DNA from: Dipetalonema caudispina
Lineage: Eukaryota; Nematoda; Chromadorea; Rhabditida; Onchocercidae
Reading direction: 5' to 3'
Assembly: GCA_013365325.1 (NCBI GenBank)
Contig: JABVXV010000020.1
Location: 186,001-250,000 of the forward strand
DNA length: 64,000 nt
Part shown: positions 50,640 through 63,916 of the stretch, in pieces
How positions within the stretch are numbered: position 1 is the first letter of the stretch
How the letters are laid out: each line of letters starts with the position of its first letter
Program-made: the position numbers and the translations under genes
Notes under the pieces: model-generated
What the model saw: only the letters and a program-made list of their open reading frames with translations
What the model was told of the DNA's origin: nothing
Databases searched by the model: none

Positions 50640-51805
50640 TGGATGCAAAGAGCGATACGTAGAAATTTGCATTATCAAGGAAGATTTTTTTTGAAATTAC
50701 TTCGTTGTCCATCTGTACCATCTTTAAAGTAACTAATTCAATATTCGAATTTATCACATCACAAATTTTCATTATCTGAAATAATGGTGTTAAAAATTAC
50801 AAATTTGATTTCAAGCAAGTAAAGCATTTCTGTTATTGCAATTAATGGATAAACTTGAAAAACTAATTGATCTTTAAGCAATTTTAAGATTTATATTTTT
50901 CCATATTCTCTCTTTTCATTTTGAACAATATTGCCATTCTATTCGACTATTTTGAATTTCTCATTAATTTTTGGTCAAATTTGGTCAGAAATTCTGTTTC
51001 AGCAATCAGAAATAATGGAATCGATGGAAAGTACAATTTTAATTGATAGAGAATAAATGATACTTTTAAAAATCAATATTTTATCGCATTTGAGAAATTT
51101 ACCTTTTTGAAATTTTTTACACGGATTCTTTAATTTCTAAAAAAATGACGGATAGTGTGACGTGATTGTACAAAGATTAAAAATTCACAAACTATTTTTT
51201 TGTATGATTATCGTCAATGTAGTAGTTGAAATTATTATGCATTCTTCTTCTTTTTTTTTAAATTACTCAAATTATTGAAATATGACAAGAAGTCAAAAAA
51301 AAAAACTAGTCATTTCCGAAGTATAATCATCAATGAATTAATGTAACTTATCCTTCCTCCTAAACCTGCTTGACAGGAAACCAGTCATAATTGTTTCATT
51401 TGCTTTAGAATTAAGCACAATATGATAAAAATCAATTACTGTTAGATTGAAATAAATATTGAATATGATTAATTATTTATTTCGATTTATTATTTTATCA
51501 AAAAATGCCCAATCTGAATAGACAATAAGTAACAAATTGATGTGATAATCATTAATGAAAATAGAACCAAATTTTTAGTTAAATCGAAATTTTCATCGAT
51601 TCGTCCAAGCTGTTGCTAATAATTTTGATCTTAAATTAAATAGAAAAAATAAATAAATAAATAGATGAGAAAAAGAAGAGACATGAAAGAAGTGAAAATA
51701 GAACAAGGAGAATATATAATTGTTATTAATTATACAGTAATCAAGACTGAGATTTAGGAAATATCATTACTCGGATATTGAATCTATCATCGAAAAAATC
51801 TTACT

Positions 51806-51921
51806 TATTTGTTATTACTACTATTACTATTATTACTATTACTATTATTATTGTTATTATTATTATTATTATCATTATTATTATTATTACTATTATTATT
51901 ATTGTTATTATTATTACTTTC
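51806..51921. repeat. (ATT)n / (ACT)n microsatellite
   Basis: Over 35 triplets of ATT with ACT, GTT and ATC variants. It gives a meaningless poly-Ile frame. Confidence 0.95.
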
Positions 51922-54707
51922 CAACTAAGCTGTCAATTTCACTCAAGATATCGTGCATTTAGTATTGAATAAGTAGTGGCGATACAGCAAAGTTTGATTC
52001 TCAGGTGGAACCTAATGACTTTAACTCTACCAACTAATTTATAGGTTATGTGGGCTTTCATTAGCTGAACTTTAGATTGTTTTGTGAGCAATACTTTACA
52101 AAGAGATTAGGGATTAGTTCATATGATATTTTTGGAAAATTGTTCAAATTCTGGAAATTTTTAGGTTTGAATTTGATTTCCTCATGAAATGACAATTACT
52201 GTTATTTTGCAACGATAGAAGCTTTAATTGTTATGGATGATTGATTTTTTATTCGTATTTAATTCATTCGTTTAATTGTAATTTCACAAAATAGTTGCAA
52301 TTGGTAGGAAGAATATTGGACATGTTTGTTTCAAACTAACATCAATTTCCAATTTAATTTCCTATCATCTTTCCATCTTCTAACTTTTTTCTCTCCTTCT
52401 ATTTTGTTCTTATTTGTTATTATTATTGTTTAAAGATTCTTTTTTGCAAAATAAAAAAAGGAAAAAATTGTTCATGCGTGAAATGAATTTCGTTTATGAA
52501 TTTAAAAAAGTTTTTACCGCGATCATGAAAAGTGAGAAAACAAAGAACAGGTTAAAATGGTTATGAGTTTTAAATCTAATTGCTATTCCTTTTGCTTGGA
52601 AAACTACATTTTCCTTCTATTTTCAAAAATCGGCAACATTAAAAACAAAAAAAAAAAAAAAAAAAAATAACGAAAGATGTGTTGTTTAGAATTTATTATA
52701 TTGCATCAAATTTTTAAAATACCCACTTAGTTTATTGCTCATTTTACGTCTGATGAATCATTTGCTTTTTATTAAGTACATAGAATACAATTTTTTGTTC
52801 AACAATCTTCAAGAAAAAGAAAGGACAACAACAAATTATAAGAAATAAAGATAGGAAAAGAAAGGTCAAATTTTATTCATTAATTTCGAATTTCTTCATG
52901 AAATTTTTTTTCTTTTTAAAGATCTTATTAGATGTAATATTAAGCTAATAATATCATCAGTTAGAAAATCAACATTGGATTTTTCCAACGACTTGATCCG
53001 TCTATCTTTTAGCATTTTCAATGATTTATTATGACGTTGTATATGTATTCACTCAAAAAGGAATTAAATTACTTTTTCAGTTATGATGAACGACTATGAT
53101 TGCATCAAAAATATCAGAAGAAAATTTTGCAAAATTATCGCTGAATGATGGAGCCTATCTATCTTTTCTTGTAATCGAACTGCTAAAATTGATTTTTTTT
53201 CTTGCTTCACAATCGGTATCATCAAAAATTTCTCACTTAATTTTCGCAGCAATGAATTTTATTCATTTATGACCTCATGTATGCTAATATGAACTTCAGC
53301 CTAAACCTTTAATTAATTCTGAATTAAGGAGATTTTTCGCAAAAACAAAATCATCACTGTTGTCCACTCATATATTATAGTTTTTAAAAATTACCGATTG
53401 CTTCTGTTACTTCACGATAGAAACAATTTATCATCAATTTTTAGTTATCCATCAGATAATAGCATATTCTTTGATTTTGTCTGATTTGAAGCATTTATTC
53501 TCTACAATACAATTATCAAACTACCCTGTCATTATAATTAATTCGCGATTTTTATTGATATCACTTAAATGAATTTTTATTTCAATTTTATGTTCGGAAT
53601 AAATTGTTGTTCTCAAATAAATTTCTTTCATTCAAGTTTTTTTTCGATGTGAAAGAAAAGGGACAACATTTGAATGTTTTCCATTGAGAGATTATTATCA
53701 TATTGACGGAAAAATCACAAAAAAAAGGCAAAGTTCCATTTTTTAAAAACATTTCGATCGATAAAGGGAACCGATCCTTAATTTATAATCATTCACATTT
53801 TAAAAAGTAAATGAATATTTGAGATAATATATCTTTATTTTTTCTATGGATCGACAATTCATTTTCCATTATTTATTTGCTTCTTTTCAAGAAATAAAAC
53901 TTTTCCAGAATTTCTGGAAGTATTGAAGAAACTCTTAATATCTTTTAAAACTTTCACATTTTTTTTTTTCAATTCCATTAGCCTTCACAGAATGAGAGAA
54001 TATTTTGAATTTTATTGTTTAAATAATTTGAATAGTTTGAATATCTCTCAAAAGAGATTGTTATAAAGAACAAAAAAAAAAAAAAAAAAAAAAAAGCGAT
54101 AGTTTAGCACTACGAAATGTAAAAAGAAATAATTTTAAAAATAAAAAAGTATAGAAAGTAGAAATATCATTAAATATGCTGAAAATGTGATAGTGACGAT
54201 AAAGTCCTTCCCATACAATTTGTCAACCCTTCTTTTAAGTTAATTTTTTTTTCTCAATTGAATTGTAATTTTGAAATGCAACTATACTAATCGTCTTCAG
54301 CAAGCGTCCTTGAGAAATACTGTAAAGATCTGATCACTCTTTATTAACTTAAAAGTTGAATTTGAAAGTATTATATGCACTATCTATTTTACCGAATCAT
54401 TTTGAAATACCCATTTTTATGGAATATTTTAACAGTACTGAATTAATCCAAACATTATTAGCTAACATAAGTTTTATAAAAAATTGTGCATTTTGATTTA
54501 ATGATTTTTCGACTTTTGAATTGGAATTTATAAAATTATTATCCAAAATTTCAACTGATTACTTTCTTTCTTCTAGCACAAAAAGAAATTTCAAGAAGAT
54601 AATTTTTCCGTTTTTTTTGCTACAAACTTAAATTTTGTATAACATAATCGTCTACTTCTATCAGTTTTTAAAAATTAAAAAGTTAAGATTAAAGAGACTT
54701 TTGTGTG

Positions 54708-55800
54708 ATGTGGATGTTCGTCACTGTATTACTTGTCGCCGCAATGGCAGAAATAAGTAGAATGAAGGACGAGAAAGTATCGGTTGAGGAGGAAGAATCA
54801 GATGAGCTAGATTCAGAAGAAGAGGATCAATACGAAGATGATGATCAAGAATTTGAAATAAATGGGAAGGATAATTTAACAGATGAAAATGTTAATCTGG
54901 AAAAACAATCCGGATCGAATCCACCAGGTAAGATATAATAATTTTGTTCTAAGGAAAATTTCGAATGAGCGAAAACTTTCGGAATATTTTGAATGACTAT
55001 GGAATTCAAGAAACGAACAGGATATCCATAATTATTTTGATGATCTTCATGGAATTTTGTGTTTTATTAATTAGTTATAAGTTTTTCAATTGAATCATGA
55101 ATGTACTACGTATTTAGCATTCGGACCGAGAAATACCAACGCATTGAAGCTTGGGTAAGTATTGTTTTGCAAATAAATCGATTGTTTTGATTGAAGAAAT
55201 TTAAATTTTATTTAAGTAGAAATTTCATCAATTAAAATAGTTTTAATATTAGGCGATGTTTAATGCGGAAACTTTTCGATTAAAAACACAGCTTCTTTGA
55301 GTGATTCTGTGAGAACCAAAAATTAAATTCGATCGTTAAAATAGAAACAAAATAGCGCCTTCTCTTCATTCCATCAATGCAGAAGTGAAATTCGGGAAAT
55401 TTGAAGGACGATGGAGAGGAAAAGTGGCTGACAAATGATTATACATGCCCAAGTTATGCTCAAAATTCATTCCTTCTCAAAGATCGCAAAAGCCGATCGT
55501 TTTACATCCTGAAAACAAATTACTGCTAGTGAAGCTAAATTATTCTGAAAATGTTTTTTCAACTTAATTAGTAAACTAATACGAACTTTCTGTACTTTAA
55601 TTAAATTTAGACTGATATTTCTAATAATCTCATTCAGTTTTTCTTTTTTTGAAAGAGCAATGATTTGAATGCCATAAATTTAGAAAGATATATTCGAAAG
55701 GAGGAAGGATATTTATATATTTTCGAATTGATAGCAAATAATTTCAATATTTTATGCTCAATCTTTCAATATTAGATTTTTTTTTTTTTATTACAGTTAG
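54708..55800 (+). CDS. Small secreted, highly acidic protein, unrecognised
   Basis: Exons 54708-54927 (donor GTAAGA, phase 1), 55118-55154 (donor GTAAGT, phase 2) and 55797-55800, which completes a glycine codon and gives TAG. The product has 86 residues. Residues 1-15 form a hydrophobic leader (WMFVTVLLVAAMA), a short basic spacer follows, and residues about 24-60 are dominated by Asp and Glu (EEEESDELDSEEEDQ, then EDDDQEFE). The C-terminus is NPPAFGPRNTNALKLG with a terminal glycine. There are no cysteines. AATAAA follows 36 bases after the stop. An acidic leader-bearing exon recalls the N-terminal half of filarial ALT proteins, but the cysteine-rich half is absent. A neuropeptide precursor or calcium-binding secreted peptide are alternatives. 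The last exon is tiny, so the 3' model is less sure than exon 1. Confidence 0.65.
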
Positions 55801-55835
55801 TGATCAAAACAACAAGACATTATGATTATCGATGA

Positions 55836-55841
55836 AATAAA
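55836..55841 (+). terminator. Polyadenylation signal of the acidic protein gene
   Basis: AATAAA 36 bases after the TAG at 55798-55800. It supports the three-exon model, since it closely follows the stop reached through the last acceptor. Confidence 0.55.
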
Positions 55842-58742
55842 TGGCACAAAAATCAATTCAAGAAAAAACTGGTAATGTTAGCTTTTCAAAATGTTTAATT
55901 GTATCGTAGAAACAATCTATGCTGCTTCAAAAATTCGCATTTGCCACATTTGTGAACATTTTTATTTAAAAATGTCATTAACATTTTGCATTGCTTTAGT
56001 TTTTTATAGAGGAAAAAAATTTTTTCTTTTTTTTTTTTTTTGTTGCTAACAATCAGTGAAAAAGAATATTTAATATTTTAGGGAGCTAATGAAAGTGTGA
56101 TCTGATCATTTAAATGAATAAATGTTGTACAATCAACAAAATTGTTTGATTCTATTTGAAATCAACAAAATCATTCACTTAATTTTAAAGCGATGAAAGT
56201 TGATGACCCATTTTTTTATTCACAAAATTTAAGGGAACTGACAATTAGCTATTTAAATGTTATTTGCATACGTTTGACAAGTTATCAACTATTTTATGGT
56301 TTTTTAACAAATAAAATCTTTCTAAAAGATATTTTTACATGGATTCCAAAGTTTTTTTTTTTTTAATTTTAAAATAATAAGACCAATAAAGGTAAATAAA
56401 TCATTTGTCAACAATACAATAATGAAGTTTGAATTCTCAAAGTTTCAAAAGTTTCATACTGCGAATTATTCCAATCTGATATAATCTAATAATTCGAAGG
56501 ATTTAGAGAGTTATTGAAGAGATTTGAATGTTAATATGTTTCTGACAAAAAGGAAATTTGGAAATATTCATGTACCCATAACGGAATTAAAAATCGAAAG
56601 TGAGAAATCACTGCTGGAAGATTATCGGAAATGAAGCAATGATAAGCTGAAAGTTAGAAACTACTGGTAACAACAATTTTAATAATTATTAAGGATAGGT
56701 GAACATAAGGATCGCGGAGAACTGCTCGGATTATTATTTTTAGGAATTGAACTATGCAATTATTTCATTGACTTTATCTATTCCATTATTTTATTAAAAT
56801 ATTTCATTACTTTAAACTTCTCTTTTAAAAATAATATCTTTTAATGCAATGAACGAAGCCTGCAATTAATAGATCAACTAATTTCAACCACAAATTATCA
56901 TCTAATTCCCATCAGAATCCATGTTATATGCATATTATTGCATATTATAATAGAATAAATGCAAATAAATGAACAGTGATGGGTCTGATTAATTTTCCTT
57001 AATTAATGTTTAAAAAAAAATCGTTCACTCATCAATATTTACATAATTAATTTTTTCTTTAATCAATAGATTTCGATGACATTTTTTTGAATGTTTATAA
57101 TTTAAGAGATTAAATGAATGGATTTTGATTAAAATAATATTTCATAAATAAATAAATATATTTGGTATCCCTTTAAATTTTCCAAAATTTATGTTTCTTT
57201 TTCCGGAAAAAGAAATTGTCTGCATTCATTTATGATGAAATCAGTAATAAACTATCTATGTGATTATTATACCTCGAAAGGGACAAATGTATGATATCGA
57301 CAATAAATATGCATATTTCAAAGGCATAATTAATACTGAACGAAGTGCAAAACACTTCACGCTTATACTATGATACTATTTCTTAGTTGTCCACCTAATA
57401 GATGGATGGACAATAGTTAGAGGACAAATACATTCATCATTCTTATGTCCTTGCATTGTGCTTTGGTTTGAACATATCATGTGGATTTCTCTGTTACTGG
57501 TGGTACCAGTTATTGATGCCACAATGATTTAAACTGACTTACATCAAATTAGCATATCAATTTTTCGAAATTTTTATATTAGAGTAAGTTATTAAGTTAA
57601 AATTTAAATCAATGACCACATAATGAATCATATTTTTCGATTGAATTTTTCCAAATTCTTAATTAGTAATTTCCGATTGGATATTTTCAGTTTTTAAAAA
57701 TCAAATTAGTAGGAACTAAAAAAAAGACGAAAAAATTCAGTGAATGTTCTCTTGATGGCAATACAATAGTGACTTTGCTTCCTATCTTAGGAATTTAAAA
57801 TTTAAAAAAGTAAGTTTTAAGAAATATTTTTTAGTTTTTTTGAATATGATTTACATAAATTAAAAAAAAAAAAGAATCCCTCGTGTTAAAAGAGATTGAA
57901 AAGTGGAAGAACTTCTTTTTATCTATCATTACCTATAATGCTTACAAAACAATGACCCCAAAGACCTTTGCTTTTAGCAACTTTTCCATTATGTCTTTGT
58001 TATTATTGATCGAAAATTTCACGGTCAATAGTTCGTTGATATTTTTCTTTCAAATCGGAAAGAGTTAGAACAATTGTAGCAATGGTGACAAGTGTGTACT
58101 GCCTGCAGAAAAACGGATAAAAGCATAATAATTATGACTTCCTCTATCAGGATTTGATGACTATGAGCAAACTGTCAATTTACGGATTAACAAGTAATGA
58201 TAGTTTGTCAATTTAGCTCTTCTTCAAGGGAAACACGTGCATTAGTAATCCGTAAATTAGTATAAAACAACAAATAGTGGTTGTACTTAGATCCGGTATG
58301 ACAAATTAGCACACTATTGAACTTTGAACTCATCTTGAGGAAAAAATAATTTATTGTGATTGAAATTCTAACAAGTTCCAGTAAGCAAAAATTTCACACA
58401 TTATTGACATGAAAAATGAATGGAAGATAAATGATTTCAAGTATTTGAGTATTCAGAGTTATATGTTTGGATAAGTATTTGAAACATCAGTTATGCAAGT
58501 TTTCATTTTAATTCATTTTACTAGTTTATTAATATTCCTTATTATTCTATTGGTTAAGAACAAAATCTTTATTCCTGTCACTGAAAATCTTTATCACTTA
58601 ATCATTATTAAATTTAATTCTAACCCATATTTTGTCTAACTACATCTATTGTGTGTAGTCGAAGTATTTAAGAAATAATCATTCTTCATATTTCAACTAA
58701 TGAAATTTGTTATCGATTTGCCGAAATTTACATTTCTTTCAT

Positions 58743-58806
58743 GAAGCCAAAGATTATCAGAAAGTTTGTTTTTGGAAGCCAAAGATTATCAGAAAGTTTG
58801 TTTTTG
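58743..58806 (+). repeat. Exact 32-bp tandem duplication
   Basis: Two identical 32-base units, each beginning GAAGCCAAAGATTATC and ending GTTTGTTTTTG, lie head to tail without a difference. The identity implies a very recent duplication or an assembly artefact. Confidence 0.95.
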
Positions 58807-59024
58807 GTTCAAAATTGATTCTCTGATTCATCCTTTGCTATTTTTCAACAATTTGGTGGGAAAAAAAGAGAAGAAAAAAAAAAAAAAAAAAACGACAAAC
58901 AATGCTGTTTTTATTCAATTTTCCAAATAAACTGAAGCTATTTGAATTGCATTTCAGAACAATGTACGAAGCAAAATAATCCCTCGTAGAAAATGAAAAA
59001 AAATTTGTCCGTTCCGACTTTTAA

Positions 59025-59165
59025 TGTGTTACTGATTGGCCGTTAAAACTTCTCTTGGCTCCATTCTATGCTCTTTCATTTCACCGAACTTTATTTGAAG
59101 ATACGATCAGCAGCACTCTCCTACAGTTTATTAGCGCAGCAGGAGACAAGATGATGTTCGTTTAG
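59025..59165 (+). other. Open island of unknown meaning
   Basis: 47 codons are open between TAA and TAG, with more G+C than the surroundings and protein-like sequence including APFYALSFHRTLFEDT. No in-frame start lies at the 5' end and no acceptor is obvious. Confidence 0.12.
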
Positions 59166-61972
59166 CGCATCTCTCTGATAAATCCATTTCCAAAACTGTC
59201 CCTACAATAACAACAATCATTATCGGTTATCTGATCAATTACATCTGCTCACGTAACTTCTCGTCTTTCTTCTAATGGTACTTGTTTAGAATTAATGGCA
59301 TATTAACATTAATTATGACACTATTTGAATGGAATGATCAATGATTACTCAGGAACTTCATAGAATGGTAATTTTTGTTGAAAGTTTAAAATATCGCTTG
59401 ATATGAAAAGTATAAATTTCTATAAAAGTTACATAAATTGTGGATTTTATATCAAATAAGACTGAATATTCTATACTTTATAAAATAATTTTAGAAATTT
59501 AAAAAAATATGAAAGGCTTTTTTGATGTTTTGCAATCCTTCATTCCAGTTAGCTTATGATTAAGCAGAATTCTTCGATGATTGCTGTTCAATTCCCAATA
59601 TTATGTAATAGGTAATCTTATAACAACAAAGAAAAATATATGAATGACCAGATAATGATGTATGATTTAGGTTAAAATGAAATCAAATCTAGGATACTAA
59701 TTCGAATTACCATTCTTTGATGAGGTATTACTTTGTATGATATTAAAAAGAAAAAAAAAAGATTGATTTAATTATTGCTGTACATCATTGTTTCAAAAAT
59801 ATGAATATAATATAAAAAGATCCCTGAAATGATGAAGTAAATATTCATGGAAATTAAATCTGTCCACCTTTTTCAATGGGTTATAAAAAGAAATACCTAA
59901 CGATTTCAATGGCAGCTGTTGTATTTCCTCATTTCTCCATTTCTAAAAATGCGGTAACGGAACACAATAATGGGTCTAAGAGTAGGAAATAAGACAATCA
60001 TCAATGGCGTAAAGAAACACTGCGCCCTTTCTAACCAATCATTTTTCAAAAGGTAAGCCGAAGATTGATTTCCTCATATCGTCGATTCGATAATTTTTAG
60101 CTACCTAGTGACCACTCTAATGATCGATTCAATCCATTATTTGATAATCCAAAAATTGAAATTGACAGATTGACAATTGTCAAATATACATAATATTCAT
60201 GTAATACACTATAAATGGGTAATATGAGTAAAATATTTGGATGATTATCATTCAGAATTATGCTGCTTTATCTGCTACTAGTCGATTATTAATTATATTG
60301 ATGTATATGATCTCTTTATAAGGAAGCGATCATTAATAATTATTATTATAATACAGTTAACATTACCTGTGGTATTATTAGAGTGATGTTGGTTTAACTA
60401 GGAATGATATATTGCCAGATATTGGGCGGAAGTAATTTGAGTGATTGTTGAGGTATTTAGTAGCCATTTCAACTCCTCAATAATTTACATCATTATTCTT
60501 ATTTACCGCTTATATCAGTGTGATAACTTTTTTAGCAATAAATTTTGATTATAATTTTGAAATCTCGAAATACAAATCTAATTTAGTGATTTTATGTCTA
60601 TTAACGAAGCTAATTTAATTGTTAAATTTAATTTCATTTATTAAGGTGTCACTTTTTACGAACGAAATGCATGAATCAATTTTTTATCCAAAAATTATTT
60701 ATTTATTATTGCAAGAAAATAAAAAAAATTTTCCTTACTCAAAAAATTATCTGAATCTTCAACAGGAAAGGATATATATTTGAATGCTTGGATCTTAACC
60801 ATTTATAACTGATCATTTGGATACTACTCATCCATCCAGGAAATAATGAAATTTGTAGAAATAATTTGATCTGTAATTAAGCTAGTTAAAGATTATTTTT
60901 AGTGTGTGGCAAATTATGTCTACAAATTTACTATAAATTTATAACCACCATGAAATTACCTCCGAAATTGACTCTTTTAGTTAGATAAAAGAGAATAATA
61001 GTTTTAAAATGGCGGAAAACAATCTTTTCATTGTTCGATGATGAACCTTACTGCAGTAATCTCTTTTTACAGTTAGTAATCGCACTGATTATGGCTTTAT
61101 TTCGGCATCGGTCATTTTCAAAGGTCGCTTAACCATTCAATGTTTGTATTCTCTGCATGATTTTTTCCCAATCCAATAAGGGTCAACAACAGTTCAATAC
61201 GTTCAACATACAACATTTTTGATGTCTTAATTTGCATAGCATTACCTGCAAACTATCGATCGATCTATTTGCAAGGAAAGAGTTGAAGATGCAAGGGTCT
61301 CTTAATAATTGCAACAATTTTAATGAACATTTAAGGTTTGAATAATAAATCAGCTTAATGATAATCTACGAATAATGGATCATAATATCTGATCATGATA
61401 TCAGGAATCATATATCTGGAGGGTTATCATATGATCGATACATGTCTTCACGCTCTTCAAAAAAAAAAAAAAAAAAAAACACACTGTAGATGGAAATTTT
61501 GAATTAAAGCAATCAATCGATCACAAAAAAAAGAATGGAATTACGAATGAGTATTTGTTATTTAAAATGATTCAGCTCATTGATTTCCTCAAATCGAGAA
61601 GATATACCAAATCGCCTCAAAAAAAAGAAAACAAAGCAATGCTTGATATGAAATATGAGAACGATTGATTTTAAACAAATTTTATTAAATATGCATGTTG
61701 ATGAGTTGCATACAGCTGCATGTAAATGAGATAATCGTGTAATCAAGAGGTCATTCTTTCAGTAATAATTTAATTAGGAATGAAAAGATATTCTTTCAGG
61801 TCAAAAGTCAAAATCTATCCAAGGTATAGATTATTTTTATAAGTAAACTATATACTACCGTATCCTGCATTTCCAACATTTCTGGATTCTATCAACATTC
61901 AGAATTCTCGGATTCAGGCATTTGACATGAGTAGCAGGTGATACATGCATATATGCCACTTCACTTTTATGA

Positions 61973-62092
61973 GAGCATTTACGCAAACAGATCCAATCTC
62001 AGTGGTTCCATCAAGCCATCATAGCTATTGTCATTCTGGTCCTTTTTATGGCCCATCATTGCATTTACCCAATTAATGTTTCATCGTTATGA
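61973..62092 (+). other. Open island with a hydrophobic segment
   Basis: 40 codons, including the closing stop, open between two TGA codons. The stretch RKQIQSQWFHQAIIAIVILV looks like a basic linker running into a membrane helix. A GTTTCA donor could end it near 62078. There is no start codon. It weakly resembles the entry to the first helix of a voltage-gated cation channel repeat, but this is not enough for a call. Confidence 0.12.
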
Positions 62093-62736
62093 ATCCATGT
62101 TAATCTAAATGAATCAATGAATCGTTGTCTATTTCTTGTTCATATTCTCTGATTATATATTAGACTTCAGAAGATCATTTAATAATCAATATTTTGATAA
62201 TGATAATCAACATTATCAGAATTAATTGGCCATTAACCTCTAAATATATTACTATAGGCTCTTCATTATCAATTCAAAATTTGCACATGAAATTAGCGGT
62301 TTTTTCTTTTTTTTTTTCTTTATGATATTAATAAATGAAAGTATTCAAAATATGCCATATTTATTACAGAAATTTAAAAAACAGTACAATTAATTAAAGC
62401 AAACAAATAGTCAAATGTTTATCATTTTAACGAGTGTAATTCTCAATTTAATTTTTATCTCTAAAATTTTTTTTTAATGATGAACAAATTATGATTGTAA
62501 ATACTGAATGTATTATTACTACTGCTGATCATATCGAATTGATCCATGTAATCCTGGAATACAACAAAAAAAAAGTATATTTCACTGAATACATATTGCC
62601 AATTTGCAATTTGAAGTGATTTAGATTAACAGAAAGAAGGGACAATTTTTTAATCATTAAAAAAATAATTCGTTTTCAGTTAACACCTGAAAAACTCTTA
62701 ATAATCTTATCCGAATGAAGTATATGAAAAGAAAGA

Positions 62737-62766
62737 GAAAGAGAAAGAGAGAGAGAGAGAGAGAGA
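62737..62766. repeat. (GA)n microsatellite
   Basis: GAAAGA units pass into a pure GA tract. Confidence 0.9.
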
Positions 62767-63892
62767 GCAAGGAGATAAAGGTGCACCTGCTTCCTTAATA
62801 TCCGTTATTCAACATCACTTCAATCAATCCATCCATGATATCCCGTATTTTTCTATTAATAATAATATCATTTCTGATTCTTCATGCATACACCAACAAA
62901 GACCACTTAAGTACCACTTAATTTGGGAATTTTTTTTTTTATATATGTAGTCAAATATACGCGATATTGAAGTGAAAGAATTGTTAGCTAATTTATAATT
63001 AACTCATACTAATTATAATGAACGATTGGTTTTCTATTTTTATTTCCTTAAAAAAGAATGATTAAAATTGTTTAGTAAATAAAATGATACAAATTTAATA
63101 ATTTTTAATTAAAATACATCAATGATTTACGAACAACAACCAAAATGTAAACAACAGAACAGTTATGAGGTATAATTGTTACCAAAATAGGAAAGTATGT
63201 ACCCATCAATCCTTGAGTGCATGGGAATTGTACAATCAATTTAGATGAAACATGACCTATGGTACCAGGAGGTCTGTCTAATCAATCGCTTATCCTTAAA
63301 TTACGCTCAATTTCTTCTTGCACATATGGTACCAATGATAAAATCGGTGAAGCATTGAATGACAAATGATGAATTTATAATTTGTCTTACCTTCTTGAGA
63401 ATTATTTAATACTAATTAAAATTAAAATAATTTATAAACTCGACTTTCTTTGAGGTTATTAATTTGATGAAATTTAAATAATTTAGAATGACAACTTCAT
63501 GAGCAACTTTCAATAATTTGAGCAATTTGTAGATTTTCCTAAAAATTATTTTTCCTGTGTCTGTGTTTTAATAAATTCATAATTTAAAAAAAAAAAAAAA
63601 AAAAAAGAAAAGAAAATGTCATAATTGTTTTATTCATATCAGCCAATGTTTAAAAGTTTCAATAAAATTGATTTGATCAAATAACATTAACCAATGATCA
63701 ATGATAAATAGATTGTTAGTTATTGGAGCAATGGACTACTGACCTCTGAATGGTTTATTTTAATTCAATTGTTGTTTTTTGAATTTTACGCCGTTATTAT
63801 GCGAAAGATGGCTAGCAACAGCTCGATAATGAGGCCAACTATTATTATTATTATAACACACTCTCGTGCGAAAGAACCATAGCGCAGCATGT

Positions 63893-63916
63893 GGTAAAGG
63901 TAAAGGTAAAGGTAGG
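63893..63916 (+). repeat. GGTAAA hexanucleotide repeat
   Basis: Three GGTAAA units followed by GGTAGG. Too short to be more than a minor tandem repeat. Confidence 0.8.

Larger units (their letters stand above)
47668..54707. other. Gene-poor region with an assembly gap
   Basis: No coding exon that I can support over about 7 kb. It contains the 100-N gap, an (ATT)n repeat (51806-51921) and scattered A and T runs. Short open frames such as the minus frame near 48395-48652 have no start, splice or composition support. Confidence 0.6.

Noticed and set aside
50524..50772. Frames running through the N gap
   Set aside because: Unknown bases only; no evidence of coding on either side.
51778..51972. 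64-codon frame
   Set aside because: Poly-Ile from an ATT microsatellite.
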